The notes below the pieces were generated by a model. It was not told the origin of the DNA, did no database searches, and saw nothing but the letters and a program-made list of their open reading frames with translations. From positions 248,001-312,000 of the forward strand of contig SUZI01000001.1 of the NCBI GenBank assembly GCA_015060005.1: 64,000 nucleotides of DNA, given 5' to 3'. Positions 40,827-49,270 of this stretch are shown in pieces. A program made the translations under genes and the position numbers. Source of the stretch: Rikenellaceae bacterium (GTDB lineage: Bacteria > Bacteroidota > Bacteroidia > Bacteroidales > Rikenellaceae). Within the stretch, counting starts at the first letter, position 1; every line of letters starts with the position of its first letter.

Positions 40827-41522
40827 ATGGGTAAATATATCGATTTACTTCAGGAGGATGTCCGTTTTAAGGAGGGTTTGAAGGCGTGTATGAACTGTGG
40901 CGTCTGCACCGCTGTGTGCCCTGCTGCGGCCTTCTACAACTACGACCCGCGTCAGCTGATAAGCATCGTGCAACGTGGTGAGGATGAGGATATTGAAGCT
41001 CTTCTCAAGAGCGACACTATATGGTATTGTGGCGAGTGTATGTCGTGCCGCCCTCGTTGCCCACGAGGCAACACCCCGGGTTATATCATCCAATCGCTAC
41101 GCACCCTCTCGCAGCGTTTAGGCTTCTTTGTCGAGAGCGAGAAGGGACGTCAGCAGTTAGCCATCAAACGCACCATTGGCGAGAATATCCTCCGCACCGG
41201 CTACTGCCTCACACCTTTGGCTATACGCCCCGATATGCACCCCGAGCAGGGCACCGTGTGGCGTTGGATTGTCGAGCACGACCAGGATATATTCCGACAG
41301 TTCACCCCATCATATTGTAAGGTGGGTGCTGGAGCACTCCGCAAGACCACCGATGAGACTCTTGCCGAGCTGGAGCGTATTTTCGAGGTTACCGGTGGTA
41401 AAGCTATGTTCGACAGTATCGAGCACCACTCCGACCGTAAGGCTCGCGAGATGGGCTACAATGGTGCCGACGAAGAGTATTTTATGGATGTATACACCCA
41501 CAACAGCAACCAGCACTATTAG
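40827..41522 (+). CDS. Heterodisulfide reductase subunit C-like 4Fe-4S protein
   Basis: CMNCGVCTAVCP and CGECMSCRPRCPRG clusters; followed by HdrB- and HdrA-like genes. Confidence 0.82.
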   Translation: MGKYIDLLQEDVRFKEGLKACMNCGVCTAVCPAAAFYNYDPRQLISIVQRGEDEDIEALLKSDTIWYCGECMSCRPRCPRGNTPGYIIQSLRTLSQRLGFFVESEKGRQQLAIKRTIGENILRTGYCLTPLAIRPDMHPEQGTVWRWIVEHDQDIFRQFTPSYCKVGAGALRKTTDETLAELERIFEVTGGKAMFDSIEHHSDRKAREMGYNGADEEYFMDVYTHNSNQHY

Positions 41523-41525
41523 CCT

Positions 41526-42611
41526 ATGAAACGTTCTACCTGGACTGATTATCAGAAAGATATAGCCGACAACGACTACTATTATGCCCGCAGCTGCATC
41601 CGCCAAAATTTCTTTCCGGGCAGCGAGAAGGCTTTCCTGAATATTGTCGGTAAGGATTTGGGGCGTAATATCTACGATGACCCTCTCCACACCTCGTGCA
41701 CGGGCATCGGCTACCACGCCGACATCGTACCATTAGACACCATTATGGCTGTCGTGGCTCGACAGTTTGCCCTGATGACTGAGGCGGGCTATGAGAATTT
41801 CACCTCATCGTGCATCACCTCGTTTGGCATCTACACCGAGCTGCTCTCTACGTGGGAGGAGTTCCCCGAGACCGAGGAACGCACTCGCGAGAATCTCTAT
41901 AAGGCTACGGGGCGAGAGTTCTCCAAGCCTAAGAATTTGGCTCACACCTCCGATGTCATTTTCCACCACCGCAAGGAGATTGCCGCTAAAGCCAAGCGTC
42001 GCCTTATAAATGCCTTCACGGGCGAGCCTCTGCGTGTCGTTGAGCACATAGGCTGCCACTACGCCAAGATATTTCCCAAGGCAGGCATCGGTGGCTCGGA
42101 GTTCCCTTATGTGCTGGCAGGTATGGTCGAGGAGTGGGGCGGCGAGATTATCGACTATCCCGAGCGTCGTCATTGCTGTGGCTTCGGTTTCCGCAACTAC
42201 CTCGTTCAGGCTAACCGTGGCTACTCTATCGCCAACTCACACAAGAAGTTAGAGAGTATGGCACCCTACAAACCCGACTTCATCGTAACCAACTGCCCGG
42301 GCTGTTCGATGTTCCTCGACAAGTGGCAATATACCATTGCCGAGATGGAGGGCACGACCTATGGTCAGAATGGCTGTGGCATACCTGTGCTGACCTATGA
42401 AGAGATGGCTGGTCTGGTGCTTGGCTACGACCCGTGGGAGCTGGGTATGCAGATGCACCAGGTCGACGTGGAGCCTCTGCTCGACAAGATGGGCGTAGAG
42501 TATGACCCATCAGCTAAATATCTGGGTATCAATGGCAAATATATCGGCAAACCCGAGGCTGCTGTGGTCAATAGCCGAGCTAAGGATACCCTCTATAAGA
42601 TTAGAAAATAG
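41526..42611 (+). CDS. Heterodisulfide reductase subunit B-like protein
   Basis: CCG-type motifs: EHIGCHYAKI...RRHCCGFGFRNY...IVTNCPGCSMFLDKWQ. Confidence 0.85.
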   Translation: MKRSTWTDYQKDIADNDYYYARSCIRQNFFPGSEKAFLNIVGKDLGRNIYDDPLHTSCTGIGYHADIVPLDTIMAVVARQFALMTEAGYENFTSSCITSFGIYTELLSTWEEFPETEERTRENLYKATGREFSKPKNLAHTSDVIFHHRKEIAAKAKRRLINAFTGEPLRVVEHIGCHYAKIFPKAGIGGSEFPYVLAGMVEEWGGEIIDYPERRHCCGFGFRNYLVQANRGYSIANSHKKLESMAPYKPDFIVTNCPGCSMFLDKWQYTIAEMEGTTYGQNGCGIPVLTYEEMAGLVLGYDPWELGMQMHQVDVEPLLDKMGVEYDPSAKYLGINGKYIGKPEAAVVNSRAKDTLYKIRK

Positions 42612-42616
42612 TCGTT

Positions 42617-43630
42617 ATGAAACACATTATAATCATAGGTAGTGGTGTTGCGGGGCTACGATGTGCTATCGAGCTCTCGCATTTGGGCATACGCACCACT
42701 ATTCTCGAGAAGCAGAGCACCATTGGTGGCAAGGTACGAGGCTGGTATAAACTCTTCCCCTCGTTCACCTCTGCCGACGATGTCGTTGGCGAGTTGTTAC
42801 GCCAGGTAACCTCTTCGGAGCATATCACCATCCGTACCGAGTGTGAGGCTGTCGGTATTACCCCTCACGTGGTTACACTTCGCGGTGGCGAGCAGTTGGA
42901 GTGCGATGCTGTTGTCGTTGCTTCGGGCTTCGAGCTTTTCGATGCACGCCAGAAGGAGGAGTATGGCTACGGTATCTACGACAATGTCATCACCTCTGCC
43001 GATTTGGAGGATATGTTCAACCGCCGTGCTGTCAAACTCACTAACGGAGGCTCACCTCGCCGCATTGCCTTGCTTCATTGCGTAGGCTCACGCGATGCTA
43101 AGGTGTGTCAGCACCACTGCTCCAAGGTGTGCTGTGTTACGGGTGTCAAGCAGGCTATGGAGCTCAAGAAGATGTTCCCCACTGCCGACATCTTCAACTT
43201 CTATATGGACATACGTATGTTCGGACCGGGCTACGAGGAGATGTACCGCGAGGCACAAGCCGACTATAATATCCACTTCGTGCGAGGTCGTATCTCCGAG
43301 GTGAGCCCTACTATTGACAACCGTCTGCAAATCAAGGCTGAGGACACCCTTACGGGACGACCGCTGAAGATGGGTGTCGATATGTTGGTTCTGCTCATCG
43401 GTATGAAGGCAGGTGCGAGCAATGCACTTTATGAGAGTGAGTGCAATCTGCGTCGCCACGAGAGTGGTTTTATGCAACCTCGCGACCACTTCTTGGGCAA
43501 CACCGAGAGTAACGTCAAGGGCATCTTCTATGCCGGCACCGTAACAGCCCCCAAGACCATAGGCGAATCACTCAACGAGGCAGTTGTCGTAGCACACTCG
43601 GCTGCCGAATGGATTAAACACACAGCGTAA
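42617..43630 (+). CDS. HdrA-like FAD-dependent oxidoreductase
   Basis: IIGSGVAGLRCAIELSHLGIRTTILEK; LLHCVGSRDAKVCQHHCSKVCCVTGVKQAMELK. Confidence 0.85.
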   Translation: MKHIIIIGSGVAGLRCAIELSHLGIRTTILEKQSTIGGKVRGWYKLFPSFTSADDVVGELLRQVTSSEHITIRTECEAVGITPHVVTLRGGEQLECDAVVVASGFELFDARQKEEYGYGIYDNVITSADLEDMFNRRAVKLTNGGSPRRIALLHCVGSRDAKVCQHHCSKVCCVTGVKQAMELKKMFPTADIFNFYMDIRMFGPGYEEMYREAQADYNIHFVRGRISEVSPTIDNRLQIKAEDTLTGRPLKMGVDMLVLLIGMKAGASNALYESECNLRRHESGFMQPRDHFLGNTESNVKGIFYAGTVTAPKTIGESLNEAVVVAHSAAEWIKHTA

Positions 43631-43634
43631 CGAT

Positions 43635-43964
43635 ATGATAAATTTCGGTTTTTCGATAAGCAGACCACGCACCATCGACATCGACCGCAACAATCTCCAC
43701 AAGAGCAATGAGATTATCGCTGCTATGCCCGAGCTACAGACTTGCATAGGCTGCGGCTCGTGTACTGCGACCTGCACTGCGGGCAACCTCACGGAGTTCA
43801 ACTTCCGTAAGGTACACACCCTGGTGCGTCGTGGCGAGTATCAAGGGGCATACGAGGAGATGAACAAATGTATGCTCTGCGGCAAGTGCCGTCTGGTCTG
43901 CCCTCGCGGAATTAACACACGCGGTATCGTTATGCTCATCAAACGCAAGATAGGAGATTTTTAG
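43635..43964 (+). CDS. 4Fe-4S dicluster protein, second HdrC-like subunit
   Basis: CIGCGSCTATCTAGN and CMLCGKCRLVCPRG. Confidence 0.85.
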   Translation: MINFGFSISRPRTIDIDRNNLHKSNEIIAAMPELQTCIGCGSCTATCTAGNLTEFNFRKVHTLVRRGEYQGAYEEMNKCMLCGKCRLVCPRGINTRGIVMLIKRKIGDF

Positions 43965-43965
43965 G

Positions 43966-45759
43966 ATGACATTTTACGACTCTTTCTGCATACCCTTCAT
44001 CGTAGGAGCTATCTATATGGCTCTCAAAGTGTTGTGGAAATACCTCTCGTGGCTTAGAAATCTCCCTGCGAGCGACTTGAAACTCATTGCTAAGGGGCTC
44101 TTCACCCACCGCACCCTCACCGCTACGTGGGAGGTGGTACGCGAGTCGCTGCTCCACGCTCGCATCTGGCGTGTCGATGCCCGTCTGGGCTATATGCACA
44201 CCTCGCTCGCCTTCGGATGGTTTCTCCTAATTGTCGTGGGCTGGGTGGAGACAATCGCCTATCTGGGCTTCCGCTGGATACCTCTGCAAGGACACGTCTT
44301 CTTCAAATATTTCGTACCGCTGAACAATATCACCCAACACAAGCCCGTCTTCGACTTTTTGATGGATGCCCTGCTGCTCTTCGTGTTGTCGGGTGTCGCT
44401 TTGGCGTGGTGGAAACGCCACCGCTCACGTTCTCTGGGTATGAAACGCACCACACGCCACAACACCTTAGACCGCGTGGCTCTCTCTGCCCTGTGGGTTG
44501 TCTTCCCCGCACGTCTTGTCGCCGAGAGTATTACCGCTGCACTTTATGGTGGTGGCAGCTTCCTTACTACAGGCTTTGGCTCACTGCTCGACTATTTCTT
44601 CAAAACCTCCACTCTGCGTGCTCTCTATGAGCCATCGTGGTGGGTATATTCATCGGCGTTGGGGCTCTTCTTCCTCACTATGCCCTTCTCACGATATATG
44701 CACATCTTCACCGAGATACCCCTCATCTTCCTACGTCATTACCGCCTACGCCCTACGGCAGAGGAGAAGTCGTACGACAATTTCGAGATTGAGGCGTGTT
44801 CTCGCTGTGGTATATGTATCGACCCATGTCAGTTACAGAGCCAGTTGGGCAACCACGAGGTGCAGTCGGTCTATTTCCTGCGAGACCGCCGCTATAAGAT
44901 GTTACAGCAGAAGGTCGCCTACGACTGCCTTATGTGCGGCAGATGTGAGCAGGTGTGCCCTGTGGGCATCAACCTCAACACCCTCCGCCTCAACTCTCGC
45001 GTTGCGATGCGTAACACCCCCAACGAGGGACGTTATAGCTACCTGCGAAGCATCGACCCATCGCAGGGCAGCGGCAAGGTGGGCTATTTCGCAGGCTGTA
45101 TGACTCTGCTCACCCCCAAGACACTGCACTCTATGCAACGTATCTTCGACGCTGCTCACGTCGATGTGTGGTGGGCTGACCGTAGTGGTGGTGTCTGCTG
45201 TGGTCGTCCTTTGATGCTCTCTGGCGAGATTGACGCTGCACAGAAGATGGTCGATAGAAATCGTGAACTCTTCCTCGAGGCTGGCATAACGACGCTTGTT
45301 ACGTCGTGCCCTATCTGTCTGCGTGTCTTCCGCGAGAGCTACAACCTGGAGGGCATCGAGGTGTTGCACCACTCCGAATATATCCTGCGACTCATTCAGC
45401 AGGGACGTCTGCAGCTCCGACACACAACCGATAGCTTCACCTACCACGACCCTTGTGAGCTGGGACGTGGCAGCGGCATCTACGATGAGCCTCGTGCTGT
45501 CATCGAGGCTGTCGGCACACTGCTCGAGGCGGAACACAACCGCCGTAACGCCTTCTGTTGTGGCTCGTCTGTTGCCAATACCGCTATCAGCGACTCCCAG
45601 CAGCAGACTATAGCCTCGAAGGTAGGAGCAGAGCTCGAAGCTACGGGAGCCTCTACCATCGTTACCGCCTGCCCACTCTGCAAGAAGGCTATTATGCGAG
45701 GTAGCACAACTCCTGTTGCCGACCTCTCGGAGATTGTCGCCGAAAGTATTTTACACTAA
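43966..45759 (+). CDS. Membrane-bound Fe-S oxidoreductase, HdrE/HdrD (DsrMK-like) fusion
   Basis: N-terminal TM region; CSRCGICIDPC and CLMCGRCEQVCP; CCG motifs (GGVCCGRPL, VTSCPICLRVF, FCCGSS, VTACPLCKKAI). Confidence 0.85.
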   Translation: MTFYDSFCIPFIVGAIYMALKVLWKYLSWLRNLPASDLKLIAKGLFTHRTLTATWEVVRESLLHARIWRVDARLGYMHTSLAFGWFLLIVVGWVETIAYLGFRWIPLQGHVFFKYFVPLNNITQHKPVFDFLMDALLLFVLSGVALAWWKRHRSRSLGMKRTTRHNTLDRVALSALWVVFPARLVAESITAALYGGGSFLTTGFGSLLDYFFKTSTLRALYEPSWWVYSSALGLFFLTMPFSRYMHIFTEIPLIFLRHYRLRPTAEEKSYDNFEIEACSRCGICIDPCQLQSQLGNHEVQSVYFLRDRRYKMLQQKVAYDCLMCGRCEQVCPVGINLNTLRLNSRVAMRNTPNEGRYSYLRSIDPSQGSGKVGYFAGCMTLLTPKTLHSMQRIFDAAHVDVWWADRSGGVCCGRPLMLSGEIDAAQKMVDRNRELFLEAGITTLVTSCPICLRVFRESYNLEGIEVLHHSEYILRLIQQGRLQLRHTTDSFTYHDPCELGRGSGIYDEPRAVIEAVGTLLEAEHNRRNAFCCGSSVANTAISDSQQQTIASKVGAELEATGASTIVTACPLCKKAIMRGSTTPVADLSEIVAESILH

Positions 45760-45816
45760 TACACTACTGATTATCAATCACTTGTCATTTACGTATATAA
45801 AAAAGTCCAAAATAGT

Positions 45817-45847
45817 TTTGCGATATTAAAATTTTTCACTATTTTTG
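45817..45847 (+). promoter_or_regulatory. Bacteroidetes-type promoter of tRNA-fMet
   Basis: TTTG (45817-45820) - N19 - TATTTTTG (45840-45847). Confidence 0.75.
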
Positions 45848-45896
45848 CACTCACAAACGATGAGATATCGGGCATTCGGCCCATATAACGATACAT

Positions 45897-45972
45897 CGCG
45901 GGGTAGAGCAGTTGGCAGCTCGTCGGGCTCATAACCCGGAGGTCGGAGGTTCGAGTCCTCCCCCCGCTACCA
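45897..45972 (+). tRNA. tRNA-fMet (CAT anticodon), CCA encoded
   Basis: Cloverleaf CGCGGGG...CTCATAA...GGTTCGAGTCC...CCCCGCTACCA; C1-U72 mismatch and three G-C pairs flanking the anticodon loop, both initiator hallmarks. Confidence 0.93.
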
Positions 45973-45974
45973 TA

Positions 45975-46004
45975 GAGGAAATCCGAAAGGGTTTCCTCTT
46001 TTTT
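45975..46004 (+). terminator. Rho-independent terminator of tRNA-fMet
   Basis: gaggaaatcc-gaaa-gggtttcctc followed by TTTTTT. Confidence 0.8.
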
Positions 46005-46132
46005 ATGGTAGCGGGAGGAGGACTTATGTCCTCAAATATATTTATATTGACATTCCCTCCCCTCTGTCCCCTCTCGTGGTCTTTACAAAGGAGCCTTATA
46101 GAAATATTTTTTCTTGCATCACTTCTCAACAT

Positions 46133-46163
46133 TTTGACATTTATAATTTTTCGCTTATCTTTG
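46133..46163 (+). promoter_or_regulatory. Bacteroidetes-type promoter of the candidate ncRNA
   Basis: TTTG (46133-46136) - N19 - TATCTTTG (46156-46163). Confidence 0.75.
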
Positions 46164-46167
46164 CACA

Positions 46168-46274
46168 GAGATTTATAGGGAGAGCCACGATGTGTGGAAC
46201 GGTGGCTGGGTTGCATTACGTGTGTAGTGCAACTATGATGAGCGATTCGACTTCGCCCCCTATAAATCTTTTTT
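46168..46274 (+). ncRNA. Candidate structured small RNA with tRNA-like cloverleaf and intrinsic terminator
   Basis: 12-bp perfect closing stem AGATTTATAGGG/CCCTATAAATCT then T6; internal stems AGCCAC/GTGGCT, GTTGCATTAC/GTAGTGCAAC, GCGA-TTCGACT-TCGC. Confidence 0.62.
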
Positions 46275-46396
46275 CATTCTCCCATCCCACTATCATTTCC
46301 CGCAACTAAAACATCACAGCAATTAAAGGGCATTTGAAAAAGTTTTACTATATTTGTAGATGTGATATTTTGCAAAATCAAAAACTACAAAACCAT

Positions 46397-48709
46397 ATGA
46401 ATCGCATCTTCAAACTTTTGCTCGTCGTAGCTGCTCTGAGTTGCTCTGCAGCATACGCTCAGCACCCTACACGCCCTATCGACCTGGTACGTCCTATGAC
46501 AGGTACTGCCGACCCGGGCAATGTTACCCCTATCGCCACCGCACCTTTCGGTATGGTTGGTCTTGGTCCCGACACCTTCTATTGGGGCTCGGGCTACAAG
46601 CACTACCACGGACATATCAAGGGCTTCAGCCACACCCATAAGAGTGGTCAGGGTGGAACAGACTTTATGGACATTATGTTTATGCCCCTCTCCGAGCCCG
46701 ACTGGCTCGCTGGTGAGGGTTGTCCTTCGGAGTTCTCCGCACCCTACTCTCACGACCAGATGGATGTCAAGCCTGGCTACCACCGCGTTAAGCTGCTCGA
46801 CAGCAATATCGACGTTGAGCTGACAGCGACACCTCGTTGCGGTATGCACCGTTACACCTTCCCCGAGGGACGCAACCGCCAGATTTTCCTCGATATGAAA
46901 CACGGAGGCAAGGGTTCGTGCACCATCATCCCTGCTGACGATTGGGACACCGTTCGCACCTCAAAGATTGAGATGGTCAACGACCGCACCATACGTGGCT
47001 ACCGTATCTCCAACGGTTGGGTACCCGAGATGCACGTCTACTTCTACGCCGAGTTCTCCGAGCCTATCAAGGATATCAAGCTCTACGACCACTGCCGCCT
47101 GCAGAAGGATATCACCTCGCTGGAGGGCGATGATGTTCGTGCCGTCTTGGAGTTTGGCTCAGGAGCAGAGGCTGTTGTTGCACGCGTAGGCATCTCTCCG
47201 ACGAGTATGGAGGGTGCACGTCGTAACCTCAAGGCAGAGATTAAGACCTGGAAGTTCGATAAGGTCGTTGCCGCAACGCAGGAGCTCTGGAACAAGACTC
47301 TCTCGGCTGTGGAGATTGCCGATGCCGACACCCCACAGAAGGAGATGTTCTACACCAGCCTCTACTTCGCTCATATGTACCCACAGCTCTACTCCGACGT
47401 TACGGGCGAGTACCGCTCGTCGGACATCAAGGTACACAAGGGTAACTTCAACTATTATGGTGGTTGCTTCAGTCCGTGGGATACGTTCCGCACACAGATT
47501 CCTCTTATCACCATCCTCCATCCCGAGGTTATGAACGACTTGGTGAAGACTCTCCAGGCACACTACGACAATTGCGGTATGCTACCCGTATGGCTCTTGG
47601 CAGGTCAGGAGAATATGTGTATGATCGGCTATAATTCTGTACCCACCATCGCCGACATCTACTCTAAGGGCATCCGCGACTACGATGTAGAGGCTATCTA
47701 CGAGGCTATGAAGGTCTCAGCCAACAAGGACACCTTCGGCTACTTCCTGCGTCAGTTCCGTGGTGCGAGATACTACAACCAATATGGCTACGTGCCATGC
47801 GACTTGGAGGTAAGTTCGGTATCCAAGACTCTCGAATACAGCTATGCCGATTGGTCTTTAGCACAGATGGCGAAGGCTTTGGGCAAGAAGGATGACTATG
47901 ATATCTATATGGAGCGAGCTAACCGCTACAAAAACCTCTTCGATAAGGATGTAAACTTTATGCGAGGCAAGGATAGCAAGGGGCAGTGGCGTACTCCATT
48001 CGACCCATTCTACTCTAACCACTATCAGCCCGATGATGACTTCTGCGAGGGCACATCGTGGTCGTGGACCTTCTTCGTGCCACACGACCCCGCAGGTTTG
48101 GCAGATTTGATGGGTGGCGAGGAGGCTTTTGTCGAGAAGTTGGATTCGCTCTTCGCTGTCAGCTCTCACGTTACAGGCCCCAACCCTGCGTCGGATATCA
48201 CGGGCCGCGTAGGTCAGTATGCTCACGGCAACGAGCCTGCCCACCAGATACTCTATATGTACAACTACGTCGGTCAGCCTTGGCGTTCACATAAGCGTAT
48301 CAGCGATATTCTCTACACTATGTATCGCCCAACGCCCGACGGTATCTGCGGCAACGACGACAGCGGTCAGATGTCGGCTTGGTATGTGATGAGTGCTATG
48401 GGTATCTTCCCTCAGATGCACGGCAACGGAGTATATTGCGTCGGCACACCTATGTTCCAGGATTTGAAGATGCACCACCCAAAGGGTACGCTTACGATAC
48501 TTGCTCCCGAGGCATCACGCGAGAACTGCTACGTGCAGTCGCTCAAGGTCAATGGCGAGCCATACACCAAGTCGTGGTTCACCCACGAGCAGCTTTTTGG
48601 TGGCGACGTTGTGCTGGAGTTTGAGATGGGTGCCGAGCCTAACAAGGCATGGGGTGCTGCTCCCGAGGACCGTCCTCGCTCTATGCGTGACGAGAAGTGG
48701 GAGGAGTAA
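46397..48709 (+). CDS. GH92 family glycosyl hydrolase (putative alpha-mannosidase), second copy
   Basis: GTADPGNVTPIATAPFGMVGLGPDTF; GFSHTHKSGQGGTDFMDIMFMP; SKTLEYSYADWSLAQMA; NDDSGQMSAWYVMSAMGIF. Confidence 0.94.
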   Translation: MNRIFKLLLVVAALSCSAAYAQHPTRPIDLVRPMTGTADPGNVTPIATAPFGMVGLGPDTFYWGSGYKHYHGHIKGFSHTHKSGQGGTDFMDIMFMPLSEPDWLAGEGCPSEFSAPYSHDQMDVKPGYHRVKLLDSNIDVELTATPRCGMHRYTFPEGRNRQIFLDMKHGGKGSCTIIPADDWDTVRTSKIEMVNDRTIRGYRISNGWVPEMHVYFYAEFSEPIKDIKLYDHCRLQKDITSLEGDDVRAVLEFGSGAEAVVARVGISPTSMEGARRNLKAEIKTWKFDKVVAATQELWNKTLSAVEIADADTPQKEMFYTSLYFAHMYPQLYSDVTGEYRSSDIKVHKGNFNYYGGCFSPWDTFRTQIPLITILHPEVMNDLVKTLQAHYDNCGMLPVWLLAGQENMCMIGYNSVPTIADIYSKGIRDYDVEAIYEAMKVSANKDTFGYFLRQFRGARYYNQYGYVPCDLEVSSVSKTLEYSYADWSLAQMAKALGKKDDYDIYMERANRYKNLFDKDVNFMRGKDSKGQWRTPFDPFYSNHYQPDDDFCEGTSWSWTFFVPHDPAGLADLMGGEEAFVEKLDSLFAVSSHVTGPNPASDITGRVGQYAHGNEPAHQILYMYNYVGQPWRSHKRISDILYTMYRPTPDGICGNDDSGQMSAWYVMSAMGIFPQMHGNGVYCVGTPMFQDLKMHHPKGTLTILAPEASRENCYVQSLKVNGEPYTKSWFTHEQLFGGDVVLEFEMGAEPNKAWGAAPEDRPRSMRDEKWEE

Positions 48710-48730
48710 TCCCACACTACCTAACACAAA

Positions 48731-48766
48731 AATAGGCATCCACTACCGAGCGGATGCCTATTTTTC
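48731..48766. terminator. Bidirectional Rho-independent terminator between convergent genes
   Basis: aataggcatcc-actaccgagc-ggatgcctatt followed by ttt; preceded by A-rich segment. Confidence 0.75.
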
Positions 48767-48778
48767 ATCTGTATACTC

Positions 48779-49258
48779 CTATTGGCACCTCGACAGAAAC
48801 GCTATCGAAATGACTATAACAGCAATAAAGAACGTAACGTAGAAGAATGCTCCACCTTCGTTTGATACCTTCTCCTCCTCTGTGGGTGTAAAGTTCTTCA
48901 ACTCCTCCTCTCCTTTCTGGAGCAGCTTACTCAGAGATTGAAATATGGTAAGCATATGGCGGTTAGCCAGCTGCACCTCCGTTCCCGAATCATACGAGCC
49001 TATGATTCTCTGCATCTCTAAATCGATCTTCGTCTGACCTTTAATCTCTTGCGAGAGCGATATTATGGCTCTCACACCAAAGTTTATACCCAACTCGCGA
49101 ATACGATAGGTATAGATTCCCATAAGGTCATCCTCTGTTGTCTCAGGCGACTCCATATCGATGTCGACATAGATTTTATGCAGTTGCTTCACACAACGCT
49201 TCACGTGCTCTATATCGGCATCTATGGTAACGCTCTTTGTTGGATTGGCAATTCTCAT
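48779..49258 (-). CDS. Hypothetical protein with C-terminal TM anchor
   Basis: C-terminal hydrophobic FFYVTFFIAVIVISIAFLS; no recognised domain. Confidence 0.55.
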   Translation of the reverse strand: MRIANPTKSVTIDADIEHVKRCVKQLHKIYVDIDMESPETTEDDLMGIYTYRIRELGINFGVRAIISLSQEIKGQTKIDLEMQRIIGSYDSGTEVQLANRHMLTIFQSLSKLLQKGEEELKNFTPTEEEKVSNEGGAFFYVTFFIAVIVISIAFLSRCQ

Positions 49259-49270
49259 GCCTCACGACTA

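Noticed and set aside
45912-46216. ORFs 45912-46178 (+) MAARRAHNPEVGGSSPPPATI... and 45929-46216 (-) ...AGGGLEPPTSGL
   Set aside because: These are the familiar spurious translations of tRNA genes and their inverted copy, not proteins.
46168-46274. Candidate ncRNA as 4.5S/SRP RNA, 6S RNA or tmRNA
   Set aside because: No single long hairpin with the SRP GGAA/AGCAG core, no 6S open-bubble arrangement, and no CCA or tag ORF; a cmscan would be decisive.
46076-46309. ORF 46076-46309 (+), 77 aa, overlapping the candidate ncRNA
   Set aside because: Crosses the promoter, RNA stems and terminator; no RBS or protein-like composition.
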